NCBI GenBank assembly: GCA_025531455.1
Contig: JAMYHL010000074.1
Location: forward strand, 1 to 64,000
Direction of reading: 5' to 3'
Length of the DNA stretch: 64,000 nucleotides
DNA from: Apiotrichum sp. Y4204
Taxonomy: Eukaryota; Basidiomycota; Tremellomycetes; Trichosporonales; Trichosporonaceae
The translations under genes were made by a program, and so were the position numbers. This document shows positions 1 through 10,274 of this stretch, in pieces. Position 1 is the stretch's first letter; each line of letters starts with the position of its first letter. The notes beneath the pieces are model-generated. The model saw only the letters and a list, made by a program, of their open reading frames with translations, was not told the DNA's origin and did no database searches.

Positions 1-59
1 CGAGAGTGGCGGAGACGGTGAGACTTGGGGGAGTCGGAAGTTAACCGTTGGTTAACCTG

Positions 60-77
60 GGTTATCCGGAGATAACC
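60..77. repeat. Perfect 7-bp inverted repeat (GGTTATC-CGGA-GATAACC)
   Basis: Two 7-bp arms with a 4-nt CGGA loop lie about 45 bp before the open frame of the OTU-domain ORF. The preceding bases hold two copies of the self-complementary hexamer GTTAAC (near 40-56). The arms are seen directly. A role as a promoter element, or as part of the end of a mobile element, is inference. Confidence 0.5.
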
Positions 78-120
78 CCGTGGAACCCATGTGTATCCGG
101 TCGTGTGTGCGTAATGTGGT

Positions 121-2166
121 GTGTCGGAATGTAAGGGTCTTACAGCCGTCACTCCTCAGTTCTACCGCCGTTACTTTGCCACAGAGTTAACTTCAGTGCG
201 ACTGGCCAACCATGCACCTCCCCCATCGAAGGCACCTTGCGGCATGGAGGACCTGCTCCTCCTCGGTGACAGCCAGCACCAGGTCTGGGTCCACCAAGAT
301 TACAAGGTCGGCTTTTTCAAGGAGCTCAAGGAGTGGCGGACAATCGCGCCCGCCCAAAACCCATGGGTGTCAAGCTATGGGCATGCCACCGTACCTGCCT
401 GGCTATTCGTGCATTGCTTGGTCAAGGCGGAATGCCCCACAGTCTACATCAAGGCGTATGGACAAAAGCAGCCACTGCACCCAGACTTTATCAACCGTGA
501 CCCGGCTGAGACGGAACACCCAGAGGCGCATCTGAACAGCTTTGACATCGGTCATACTGTTCGCTCACCGTACATCTACCTGTTTGCTCCTAAGCGAGGT
601 GTGTCAAAGGAGGTCACTACATACCCGATGATCACTCCTGGCTCGAAGGACTATGGCTCGGTCCACATGCAGGTCAAGCACAACAACAAGGACTATGGTA
701 TCAAGATCTATCCACGCATGGTCCACGTCATCAAGTCGTACAATAGTCGGCTCCATGGACAGCGGCCCATGTCCATCAGGGCCATCCGCCACCGTGCGAC
801 ATCGGCTGCGAACATGATCAAGCGCCTTGCCGCCACCCCGGCATCGGAAATTGGAGGCTACCGTATCGAAGTGTCACTCAATGCCCAGACACTCTCGCAT
901 GCCTGGAAGGAGGCCAAAGAGCTGCCGTTCCTCAACATGAACCACTGGGTCTACCGTGACACTGAAGGCTTCGACCCCTACGAGCTGGAAATCAAGTTCC
1001 TTGGCAAAAAGACACTGCTCGACAATGCCAACTGGGTCTACCAGAAGGCGCAGTCTGCAGCACTCTTCACTGGCCGTGACAACAGCAAGCCGTCTCGCCA
1101 GCAACACCAAGCTATCACTGATGTCCTGGCAGCACTCGGCTGGAACCCTGGACGAATGACTCCCACGTCCTACAAGTCGGCCTCTGCCTGGTGGTTGCCC
1201 AACCCAGAGAGCGACTCCACCTCTGATGAGCAAGTGACCACACCCGAGCAGGCAGCGACCGCCACAGTCACACCGATTGAGACCATTGCGACCTACCTGA
1301 TGGCGAATTACACCACCAAGCCGGCTCACCAGCGACTCCTCCAAATCGTGCGAGGTGAAACCAGACTTGGCTATGTCCCCTGCAAGCTGAACAGGGACGA
1401 CCCCAAGCACCGATACCAAGTTAGTGGCTGGGGTCCTTTCCGACTCCGATGCGCAGTTGCCACCTGTCACCACCCACTCCGTGACGCGGACATCATGCGA
1501 TGGGTCGCCCAGCTCATCGACGAAGGCCTGCTCCCACGTGTAGCAGTTGGAATGGCACCCGTCGCCACAGCAGAGGTACAGCGACCGGTCCAGCAAGTAC
1601 AAGTGGCTGCTTCACCCCAGCAGCCAGCTCCACCATCAAGTACCGCTCCTGAGCCAGCCTCAGCACTCCCGCTCCGACAGGACTTCCAGGCCGTGCTCAA
1701 CACACTCAAGAACGTCAACCGCACTGGACTTCGCCGTGTGCCGACCACTCCGGCCACCTTCCATACCACTTGGATTCAAGGTGATGGCAACTGCCAGTTC
1801 TCCGCCTTTGCCATGGCTATTGCTGGCAGAAAGGGCTCGGCCAAAGACATGAGGGCCACAGCGGTGGCCTGGATGAGACAACATGCTGCCGACTTTGAGG
1901 GATTCGTCGCTCCAGAGGACTCGACTCAGCCGCTCTACTTCAACCACTACCTCCAGGCCATGGCCAGGAATGGAGAGTACGGCGACCACCTGACCCTCAC
2001 AGCCTTGTGTGCCGCTTACGATGCCCATGTGCTGGTCCTCAAGTATGAGGATGGCAAGTGGAGCTCCAACGATGTCGGCCAACGCCAGGGCGCCAAGTAC
2101 ATATTCTGTTTGTACCTCTCAGGTGATCACTATGAGAACCTGCTTCTTGATAGCCAGCTTTGTTAG
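121..2166 (+). CDS. OTU-domain cysteine protease with a long unrecognised N-terminal region (possible mobile-element protein)
   Basis: The C-terminal ~130 residues form an OTU (ovarian tumour) cysteine-protease domain. The catalytic block GDGNCQFSAF (Asp and Cys) lies near residue 558, a YGDHLTLTALCAAY block is near 622, and the catalytic-His motif GDHYENLL is close to the C-terminus, so the active-site residues look intact. OTU enzymes usually remove ubiquitin or ubiquitin-like proteins. The ~500 residues before it, including a patch ending GGYRIEVSL near 245-255, match no family I can name. The frame is open from 115 and its first triplet at 121 is GTG. The first in-frame ATG is at 244, so the true start is either 244 or on an upstream exon. 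The absence of introns over 2 kb contrasts with every neighbour and fits a transposon-borne or captured gene. It is followed by a zinc-knuckle exon on the same strand. The domain call is firm; the function is unknown. Confidence 0.8.
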   Translation: MSECKGLTAVTPQFYRRYFATELTSVRLANHAPPPSKAPCGMEDLLLLGDSQHQVWVHQDYKVGFFKELKEWRTIAPAQNPWVSSYGHATVPAWLFVHCLVKAECPTVYIKAYGQKQPLHPDFINRDPAETEHPEAHLNSFDIGHTVRSPYIYLFAPKRGVSKEVTTYPMITPGSKDYGSVHMQVKHNNKDYGIKIYPRMVHVIKSYNSRLHGQRPMSIRAIRHRATSAANMIKRLAATPASEIGGYRIEVSLNAQTLSHAWKEAKELPFLNMNHWVYRDTEGFDPYELEIKFLGKKTLLDNANWVYQKAQSAALFTGRDNSKPSRQQHQAITDVLAALGWNPGRMTPTSYKSASAWWLPNPESDSTSDEQVTTPEQAATATVTPIETIATYLMANYTTKPAHQRLLQIVRGETRLGYVPCKLNRDDPKHRYQVSGWGPFRLRCAVATCHHPLRDADIMRWVAQLIDEGLLPRVAVGMAPVATAEVQRPVQQVQVAASPQQPAPPSSTAPEPASALPLRQDFQAVLNTLKNVNRTGLRRVPTTPATFHTTWIQGDGNCQFSAFAMAIAGRKGSAKDMRATAVAWMRQHAADFEGFVAPEDSTQPLYFNHYLQAMARNGEYGDHLTLTALCAAYDAHVLVLKYEDGKWSSNDVGQRQGAKYIFCLYLSGDHYENLLLDSQLC

Positions 2167-2727
2167 AATGATGCAATTCCGTTTCCGTGTACATACTCCA
2201 TACTACCACTAACCATACCACAAATGTGGGAATCCTGGGTGCTAATGACAGGACTTAGAAAATTTGTCGCAAAGTGTCCCCACATGGTCCTTTCAGGGAC
2301 TTTAAGGATTCGTTTTGTAGCCAATGGGGAAGGCCTTGGATGGTTGGAAAGTGGGGAAAATCCACGTGTTCAGTTTTGAGAAATGCGCTCCTAAGTCCAA
2401 CACCACCCGAAAAAAAAAGTTTCGTCACTTCCGTTCTCCTCCAATATGAAGTAGCCCCCAAGTCTGTGGCATGTAGCATGGGTCCCCACTAGACCCCCTT
2501 GCACCCACCAAGTCTCATCCCCATCCTCGCAGTGATGGTCGAGTAACGCTGCATATCGCCGAATTTACGAAAAGTCAAATTTCTCGGCCAATACCGCTCC
2601 GTAGAAAAATGAGCAGGCCAACTTTAAAGTACTTTTTGAGGGCTACAAGCACATATATACCCCACACCTGTAGCTGTCCTGGAACCCAAAACCCCCACCC
2701 CCCAAATTTTGGGAACATGCCTATAAC
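2167..2727. other. Intergenic, no gene seen
   Basis: About 560 bp between the OTU ORF and the zinc-knuckle exon. It contains a short A-run near 2410 and C-rich stretches near 2690-2740. Short frames on both strands have no recognisable domain. If the two flanking ORFs belong to one element, this is its internal spacer. Confidence 0.5.
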
Positions 2728-3144
2728 CCCCTAACCCCCGAACCACTTGAGCCTGGATCTATCCGAACACCCAGCCCAGCTAGCGAACCTGGGCCTCACA
2801 GTCTCCCTCCTCCATGGTGTGCAACCTGTGAGAAGAGGGTTCGACACCGCAAGAACTGCCCAAAGGCCAGGAGAAAGGCGCGAGCCGCCGCCGCTGCAGA
2901 GAAGCCGTGGTGTGTTGGTTGCCGCCGTCGAATTCAACACAAGAAACCTTGCCGCAAGCTTGCCAAGCAACGCGCAGACATGCGGGCCAATAGACGGACC
3001 TCGGCGTCGGCCTCGGCGCCGTTCTCGAGGCCGCCGTCCACCTCTAGTTCATCCTCTAGCTCGTCGTCGAGCTCTAGCTCCAGGGCACCAACACAGTCGT
3101 TTGTGGGCTCGTTCTTCTCTGGCTTTGGTTTCTCCACTCGCTAG
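2728..3144 (+). CDS. Unannotated exon or ORF without ATG: two zinc-knuckle-like motifs and a polyserine tract
   Basis: The frame is open from 2728 to the TAG at 3142-3144 but has no ATG before about 2979, so a start-codon-based ORF scan misses it. It encodes two near-identical motifs of the form W-C-x2-C-x5-H-x3-C: the first reads WCATCEKRVRHRKNC, the second WCVGCRRRIQHKKPC about 19 residues later. An Ala/Arg-rich basic linker separates them, and a run of ~14 serines and a short Phe/Gly-rich tail follow. The motif has the 14-residue length of a retroviral CCHC knuckle with one residue shifted, which suggests nucleic-acid binding. CAG acceptor-like sites at about 2778-2780 and 2798-2800 could make it the 3' exon of a spliced gene. 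The frame and motifs are seen directly; the function and a link to the OTU ORF are inferred. Confidence 0.5.
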   Translation, partial: PLTPEPLEPGSIRTPSPASEPGPHSLPPPWCATCEKRVRHRKNCPKARRKARAAAAAEKPWCVGCRRRIQHKKPCRKLAKQRADMRANRRTSASASAPFSRPPSTSSSSSSSSSSSSSRAPTQSFVGSFFSGFGFSTR

Positions 3145-3162
3145 TGGCTTACCTAAGCCACT
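3143..3162. repeat. Perfect palindrome, 9-bp arms with CC loop
   Basis: The arms AGTGGCTTA and TAAGCCACT are separated by CC and overlap the stop codon of the zinc-knuckle frame. They could form a strong hairpin in RNA or single-stranded DNA. A terminator-like, 3'-end-processing or transposon-end role is inference. Confidence 0.6.
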
Positions 3163-3225
3163 GTGGCGGTGGCGAGCACGCTTGTGGCGGTAGCGAGCAC
3201 GCTGGTTGTAGTGGCGAGCATGCTA
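3163..3225. repeat. Three imperfect 21-bp tandem copies
   Basis: Units 3163-3183, 3184-3204 and 3205-3225 share the core GCGAGCACGCT with a few substitutions (the third has GCGAGCATGCT). They start immediately after the 9-bp palindrome. Such short tandem arrays are common in subterminal regions of transposable elements and in fungal intergenic DNA. Confidence 0.6.
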
Positions 3226-3573
3226 GAAGTGGTGGTCTCGAGGCATGATGCAACCATTAGTTCTCGTAAAAGTGACCAAAATCTGTCCGAGACCTCCATA
3301 CAAAATGGGTGAGAGCGGAGGAAAAGTGGTGGGCCGCGTAATTTGGGGTGGTGGGCCGCGTACGCCCGTCTTTATCTGCATAATACGATTTCGTAATTTA
3401 TCAGTGTTGCACACTGTCAGACACTTGGTCCCGGGGTCGTGTCGTGTTGTTGTCCCCAGATTGATTACCTCATCATCTCCGATCGCACGCTACATTCGAC
3501 AGACATCGAAGTGGTTCAGAAGCGGAACGACTGGTTACTCCGTCCTCTATGCATGTGAATGATGTGTGTTGTG
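3226..3573. other. Intergenic, 3' flank of the BTB gene
   Basis: About 350 bp with no gene recognised. It separates the repeat block from the stop codon of the minus-strand ankyrin-RCC1-BTB gene and should hold that gene's 3' UTR and polyadenylation signals. Confidence 0.45.
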
Positions 3574-6500
3574 CTAGTTATTACTGTCCTCCTTTCCCTT
3601 GTCCTTGCCCGTTCTACCACGGCCTCGCCCGCGCCCTCGAGCGCTACTGCCGGGTCCAGTACCGCTGCCGCCATGGCCGAGTGCGCTTCCTCCTAGGGTG
3701 GCCTTGGCGCTGGCTTTAGAAATGCTGAACCCATTCGTCCGGTCGGTTCCACTGGCGCTTTCGACCCCACCTCCCAATCCACCTGCGGTGGTGGTTCCAT
3801 TCGCCTTCCCAGCCGGTCGATCGGCTTTCCCTCCAGGTTTGTGGTTATCTATCCGGTCCGCGTCCTTCTTGTCGAATTCCTTCTTGTCCGCCTCCTTTTT
3901 CCGTCCGCCGCCACCCCTGTGCGGCGTGCGTTTCTGCTGTCCACGCCCGCGCCCGCGCCCTGCAGAACTCCCCCCACTTGGCCCCGCCCCGCCAGCCGTG
4001 AGGCGTGCCTCCTCCTCCTGCCACCACCGCATGAACTCCTCCTCCTGGGCCTTGTCTTGCCGAGCGCGCGCCTCTTCGGCTTGAATCTCGGCGAAACTTT
4101 TGATGCTCTTTTGCGAAACACGCGCCGCCGCCTCACGCTCCTGCTCCTGTATGGCAAGCAGTGAGAACGCCTGTGTCGGTGCCTGTGGCGAAGTGGCGAC
4201 CGGCGGCGGCGGAGCGTACGTCGTCGGTGTTGACCATGCTGGGCCCATTGCGGCGCTGCGTCGCGGGGTGGAGGTGTGTTTCTGTGGAGTTATAATACCT
4301 GCACGCTGTGGAACAGGCGAAGCTTGCGAACCTGTCGGTCGGGAAATGACATTTGACAACGGAGAGCTCGAACCAGGAGACGTGGACAGCCCCTGTTGGG
4401 CCTGCTGTGCTTGCACAGCCGTGAGTGATGTTTTCCGAGCCGTGTCAACCGTACGCCAACCTCCTGATACCCCCAGTGAGGATCCGAGCACTGGAGAGGT
4501 ATTGGATGGACTTGAGACGGGTCCAAGAGACGGCGATCCACTTCCCGGTACGACGCGCCGTGTTGATGACGACGTTCCCTGGGGCTTAGCGGCCGCAGTC
4601 TCGGCCATGATGTTCCGCAAGTCAACCTTCTCGGATTGGATGGTCTTTGACTTCCACACCGGCGCCCTACTCGGCCCCGCAAGGGTGAGAGGCGTGATGG
4701 GTCGGCTGCGGTCTGTGCCGTTTGTCTGAGGCGTCCCTGGGGTGCTGGGTTCCATGTCCATAGTGAAGATCTCGTCTATGGCCGGAGCGGTGAGTGGCTT
4801 GAGGTCTGGGGTAGTATGCGGCGAGCTTGAGGAGCGACGGCCGGTGTCGCGCGGGACCAGCTGCGGGGAACGTGTTTCCCGTGTCTTCCAGCGTTGCGGT
4901 ACACGGACGCGCGGAATCGGAATGTCCTGCAGTGCCAGCCAGTCGCGGTGCTTGGCCATCAAGTCGGCAATGAGAACACCGGAGCGGGGCACGATGGCAC
5001 GGTCAGACTGCTTGGTGGCGATGGCGGTCGAGAGATCGCGCAGTACATCGTCCTCCATGTCGTCGAGCAGGCCGCTCTCGAGCATGGTCTCCATACATGC
5101 GCTGATGTAGTCAAAGACACTCTTCTTGAGCGCTGCGGCCTGATAGAAGGATGCTTCGGTGGCAAGTGCCGCGGCATTGTAGGGGTTGCAATGGCTCGCA
5201 ATCACTCGCGAGCACACGAGCACAAGCCGGTCCATAAGGAGCTCGGTCGCAGCTGCAAGCACCTCAAACACAAAGTCGAGGAACTCATCCAGCGTCTCCT
5301 GGTGGAGATAGTCGAACAAGTCGTCTTCGAGCCCTTCGTGCATGTACCTGAAGACGAGGTTCATCGGCCGCCACCGGAGGTGATCCATCTGAATGACGAG
5401 CATGCCATCGCTCCGGCTGCGCTCCAACGTCCAATCGCGGTCTGCGAACAGTGACTCGAAGAATGGGCAGCGAGCGCGCAGGAGGGTCGAGTGAACGGCA
5501 ACCTCACGGTCTGCGAGAACGACAAGCGTGTCGCATTCACGTGATGGGGGTGTGAGGGTCGCTGAGTGGAATGCGGCCAGATCGGCTGGCAGAGATTTCG
5601 TAGGAATCGGCGCTTTGGATCCAAGGTTAAGGACCTGGACCAAGGGCGTCAGGTCCAGCACTTCTGCATACCGCTTGAGATCAGCCTTGATATCCGCAAT
5701 GGGGAGTTTCATTTCCGGGAAACGCGTCATGAGCAAATGGGAGACGCGCGAATCCCATATCACCGCCATGTCGTCGGAATAGAGGTACTGGAGGAGAAGC
5801 AGGGCAACAAGCGGGTGACACGCTCTCATCTCGAGGACTGAGTTGCGGAAGTGCAGGCCGTCCACATTCTTGCCCTCCAACACGAGTGCAAGCACAGGAG
5901 AGCGCAGGCTGAGGATCACGCTGTGCGCAGGGATGGCATACTCGCCTACGCGCACATGAACGTCACTGCCCAGCAGTGACTCGCTCCACGCAAAGAGCGA
6001 CTCGTTGTTAGTCGCTTGCCAGCGGTCGATAATCTGGCACATGGCGACTGCGACGACTGAGTCATGGGTAACGGAATTCGACCCCTCGTCGTCCTCTTCG
6101 TCGTCCTTATGGGTGTTCTGCGCCCGTGCGAAATCTTCGGCATTCATTTGGCTCTCGAATCGCCGGAAATGCGGTTGCAGGAGGAACATGTCGTCCTCCA
6201 GTGTTTTCCCCGTCAGATCAATGGGGGACGGACGAGCGTCAACGCGGACAGCAGCGAATGCCCCGGATTCGTTCGCTGCAACCTTGACCACGCGTTGGAG
6301 GTACGGGATGCGGCGGAAGGCGAGCTGTCCCGAGCCAGCCTTTAATCGTTGCCTCACAAAGACATGTCCCGAGTAGGTACAGATGATAATCGTACCGTCG
6401 GAGCCGAGTGCCATATCACGGACTGCAGTAAAGCTTTTACGCAGCGCCCACTGCACCTGTGGTTTGACTGTGACGTGGCGATCGCGGACGTCCTTTGATG

Positions 6501-8066
6501 CTTCCTCGGATGGGTGAGGCAGCTGGAACGTACAGACGTCGCCCTTCTTGGACAGAGTGGCGAATGTCTGGCCGCACGAGGTCACCTTTACAATCGTTGG
6601 GTCGAGGTTCACCTGGCCAGGATTCTTCGGGGTCTTCAACGAGCGCTGCGGGGAAGAGAAGTTGATTCTAAAGTGGGTGTCGTGGTGGAAACACAGTACC
6701 TCGTTGGTGTCAATGAGGCATAACATGGCATAATCCTGAGGTCAGAAAAAGGTAGAGCTAGTTGGACGCACGGATAACGCAATGTCAATGACTGGCTGGG
6801 TAATGGCCGGCACGCGCCGAGGAATGGCCTGAACGGGGTTGGCGGCCTTCTCGTAGCCAAGATGGCCAAGGTTCGTGCCCCACGTCCAAACGGCGTCTGC
6901 AGTCCAACACGCGCTCGACATGCGGCCGGCCGCAACTCCCCGCACCCACTCTTTCTTTAATGGCCCAACAATACGCTTTGGCGATGTCTGAATCTGGTCA
7001 TCGCCGTCGCGCGCGAACGGCGACGGTTTTTCTGGCGCCTCTATCACATATCCGAGCTGCGCAAAGTCGTTCTTTCCCCATGAGAGGATATAGCCCCCGG
7101 AAGTGAGGGCAAGCGTATGTCCCTGCCCCAGAGCAATGGAGGTAATGGTGTGCGGAAGGTCGGGAAGAGGGAGGAGAGCCGACTGAGAGTGAATGGAGCG
7201 TCCTAACCGGCCGCCGGAGCCGAAGCCACACAGACTAAGATTCCCGCGCGCCTCGGTCGTGACGACACCAGTGTGTAGCTTGCCGAGAACCACGTCCTTG
7301 ACTCCAACGTGATAGAATCGTTGCGCGGGATCGGGATTATCCGAAGCTTGCCGCTGTGTGAGGAGGTTGATATGATCGGGCCAAGCCTTGTCACCAGCGT
7401 CGCCTGTGCCCAGTGTGTAGTTCCGGTTCGTGCCCCAGACGAATAGGTCGGTGCCATCAACTGCTCCAGTGGGAGGATTGGTCTGCAGATGAGTATAGGA
7501 ACCAGGCCTCGTCGGTCACAACTCAGGACTCACCCCGTCTACTGTGCCGTTATAGAGGTCAAACGCAGTCAGGCCTTCGTGGTCCTTGATAGTCACGTCC
7601 GTGTCGCTGCGTGCAAGTAGATCGCGGGCGGCACGAAGGTTGCCGCTATACAGTGCGCGATGTAGCGCAGTGTATCCACTCTCATAGTCCTGAAGATTGA
7701 CAGAAATGTTGGGATTGCGCAACAGTATTGTGAAGAACGTATATGCCTGTGGCAAGCTCGACGACGCCGCGAGGTGGAGAACGCTGGAGGGTCAGTGAAA
7801 GCCATTGCGACGGTCCACGGCACAAAGCTCGTAGCCGGATGAGAAAGCACGTACGTCCTGCCTTGCGCATCGCGTTCGTTGGGATCAGCCTTATGCTGCG
7901 GCGCGTGTATCGCTAGCGTCCACGACTTGCCTCCTGACGCGCTGGAAGGCCCAACACCGCCGTTGCCGTTGGCGCGGGACTGGTGCTGGGCCCCGGCGGT
8001 CCCGTCCAGCTCCTGGCGGAACGCCTTGACGCTGCCATTGTAGTAGTGTGCGTGGAGATTCTTCAT
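3574..8066 (-). CDS. Ankyrin-RCC1-BTB-BTB protein, IBtk/Btb3 type
   Basis: Four exons were joined by hand: 8066-7855, 7783-7534, 7482-6772 and 6735-3574, giving 1,444 aa in frame. Domain order: two ankyrin repeats (GRTVLHLAAS near 70, GYTALHRALY near 100), RCC1-type repeats (LFVWGTNRNYTLGTGD near 165, then LSLCGFGSGGRLGRS, ILSWGKNDFAQLGY and VWTWGTNLGHLGY), BTB domain 1 (~645-740), BTB domain 2 (~790-915), and a long Ser/Pro-rich disordered tail. The tail ends in a conserved-looking helix (SLLAIQEQE, then KSFAEIQAEEARARQ) and RG-rich basic repeats. The same order occurs in animal inhibitor of Bruton tyrosine kinase (IBtk) and in S. pombe Btb3, which are Cul3 ubiquitin-ligase substrate adaptors; that role is inferred by family. 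The start ATG at 8066 is followed by MKNLHAHYYNGSVKAF. The first intron joins GRT to VLHLAA across a clean ankyrin motif. Confidence 0.88.
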
Positions 8067-9300
8067 GCGCAGGGGGTGGGACGAGGGCGGACGGAGCACG
8101 GGTTGTGCTCGGCGTTCGCTCTCTCACGTCCGGTCGCCTGCAGCGCGGTGCTGCCGTGGCGATGTCGGGCGGTGGGGAAGTGGGGCGGGATGTGCCCTGT
8201 ACGCAGGAGATGCCGCGAGGGGGTATAGGTGAAGGTGTGGGCGGGGTAGACGGTATTGGATCCCAAGTGAGATGAGATGCGAGATTAAGCGAGATGGGAT
8301 CGGCGCCGAACAAGCACGACTGGGTAAGTGCGATTGGGCGAGAGATGAGAGTTGAGATGTCGACGCGTTGCCTACAGTGTATGCAGTGGTTGGATTACAC
8401 GCGTTGTGTGGCGTGCAAGCGTGCGTGTGTGGTTGTACGTGTTGTTGTGGGGGACGCGAAGACACTAGACACGAGGACGCGGGGGGGTCGAACGTGCGGG
8501 GATGTGTGTTGTGATGATAGATTGAAAGCTTGGAAGCCTTTTGGAAGCTTAAGAAGAAAGGAAAGGATCGAAGGACTGCAAAGTGGTCATGAGAAACGTG
8601 CACAAAAAAACGCCAGGCCGCCTACCACCAGTCACTGGTTCCGCACCAGTCCCGGTGGCCCAGTGGCCCAGTGGCAAATACTTTGCCGCCACTGTCGTCA
8701 GCCTGCAGCCTGATTAGCCAGGCAACCCACTGCCTCGACGTCACCAGAACAGTGCAGCAGCAGATTGCTGCATGCAGTACGACAGCGTCCAAAGCTTCTC
8801 AAAGCCCATGCATTCAGCGTCAGAAACCTCTCTCGCCGCAGCTTGAGCTGCCTTCGTGCTGCAATCATGCCGGCCCCATACATACACAGACATCGCCCTG
8901 GCCTCGAGTCCACTCAGAGCGCTACAACCTCTGGGTTAAAATCCTGAATGTTTGGCGCCAAGGAGAGACTCGGATCCGTCAACAACTCATAGGTCATCGG
9001 CACCGAGAGACAAATGGAAGCAGGCAGGCAGTTATTGTGTAACTGCAAAGTGCTGCGGTGTAGACGCTACCGAACTCTCTCCTAGAAAGCACAAAGCACT
9101 AGCATGCGTCGACTACATCAGTCTACGGCTGTATTAGGATCGGTGCTAGGTATATCGTCACAACGAAAGAGGTTCGGAAGAGCGCGGGCGAGGGGCGAGG
9201 AAGAGAAAGAACCGATGGAGGAGATTTCCCGGGGAAAGGTCGTTACGTTACAAAGGCCAAAAGCCACACAACATTCAAGCACAAAGCACGGTCGGGCAGT
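8067..9300. other. Intergenic: 5' region of the BTB gene and 3' region of the DUF3602 gene
   Basis: About 1.2 kb. The first 250 bp upstream of the BTB gene ATG are G-rich on the plus strand and would hold its promoter and 5' UTR. The rest shows no convincing gene or tRNA; short frames such as 8294-8713 have no domain and no matching splice pattern. Confidence 0.5.
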
Positions 9301-10274
9301 CTACTTGGCAGTCTCACCACGAGCGGCGCGTGAGAGAGACCGGAACATGCTTCCGATAACGCCGCCGGACGCGCGGCCGCGGTCACTCACTGGCGAGGCT
9401 TCTTCGCGAGTGCGGTAGTTGCCCGCGCCGCCGCGACCGCCGCGTGAGACGACGGGACTCTCGCCATGCAACTTGCGGGCCGCGTCGGCTTCCTCCTGAG
9501 CAACGGCAGAAATGTCGACAGGCGTGAGATGGTTGTTCACGGATCCTGCGCCTCCGCGTCCCGTAGAACGTCTATGGTTAGTACTAACTTGAAAACGAAC
9601 TTCGTAACTCACTGCACTCCAGCAGTAGCTTCGCCTTCCTCGTATTTCCGCTTCATCTCGGCCTCGTAGCGCTGTTCTTGGGCGAGCTTGATGAGGTCCT
9701 CCTCTCCCATCTCCTCTGTTATGTTGCCATAACCGCCGCGCCCCGAGCTGAAGCGCCCGAGGGGGTTGGGGGTACGTGTGCGGGACGATTCACGTTGATT
9801 AGGCGAGTCGCCACCGCCGCGAACGGCAGAACGGGAGCGCGAGCGCGAGTCGGAGATATTGCCGACGCCGCCACGACCAGAGGAGAAGGGTGCTTCCGCC
9901 TGACGGCCGCGACGCTCGGCGATCAGCTTCTCCTGGAGGGCCTCCTCCTGTGCGTCCTCCAGGCGATCGCGGGTAGGGTCACGAGAGGGCGACCGGACGT
10001 TTCCTGCGCCACCGCGGCCAGCGTGAGTGGGCTGAGGTCAGAAATGGAGGCTCAAGGCCAGGACGGCTGCCTGACGAAGTGACATAGCGTTCGCTCTTGC
10101 GGTAGCTCCAGTGACACTCACGCGCTCCTTCGAGGCCTCGCGGATCTCACGGCCGCGTTCGGCGCCGGCAATGGCGTCCTCCTGGCCACACGAGACGGAG
10201 CGGACAAGGTTACCAGCGCCGCCGCGACCAGTGGAGATCAGGGGGGTGGGGTCGCGCCCGCGAGAGTTGCTCAT
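9301..10274 (-). CDS. DUF3602 protein, Par32/Amu1-like, six GRGGxG motifs
   Basis: Three exons (10274-10122, 10031-9613 and 9571-9301) give 280 aa. The second intron has a TACTAAC branch point. Six copies of a GRGGxG(N/S) motif are spread along an otherwise charged, disordered protein: STGRGGAGN, AGRGGAGN, SSGRGGVGN, SSGRGGYGN, STGRGGAGS and GGRGGAGN. This spaced motif is the hallmark of DUF3602, represented in S. cerevisiae by Par32 (phosphorylated after rapamycin), a TORC1/Npr1-responsive protein that inhibits the Mep1 and Mep3 ammonium transporters. The next protein-coding gene on the same strand is an ammonium transporter, which supports a nitrogen-regulation role. Ser/Arg-rich stretches around the motifs (SRSRSRSAVRG) are plausible phosphorylation sites. 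Family membership is firm; the transporter-control role in this organism is inferred. Confidence 0.87.
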
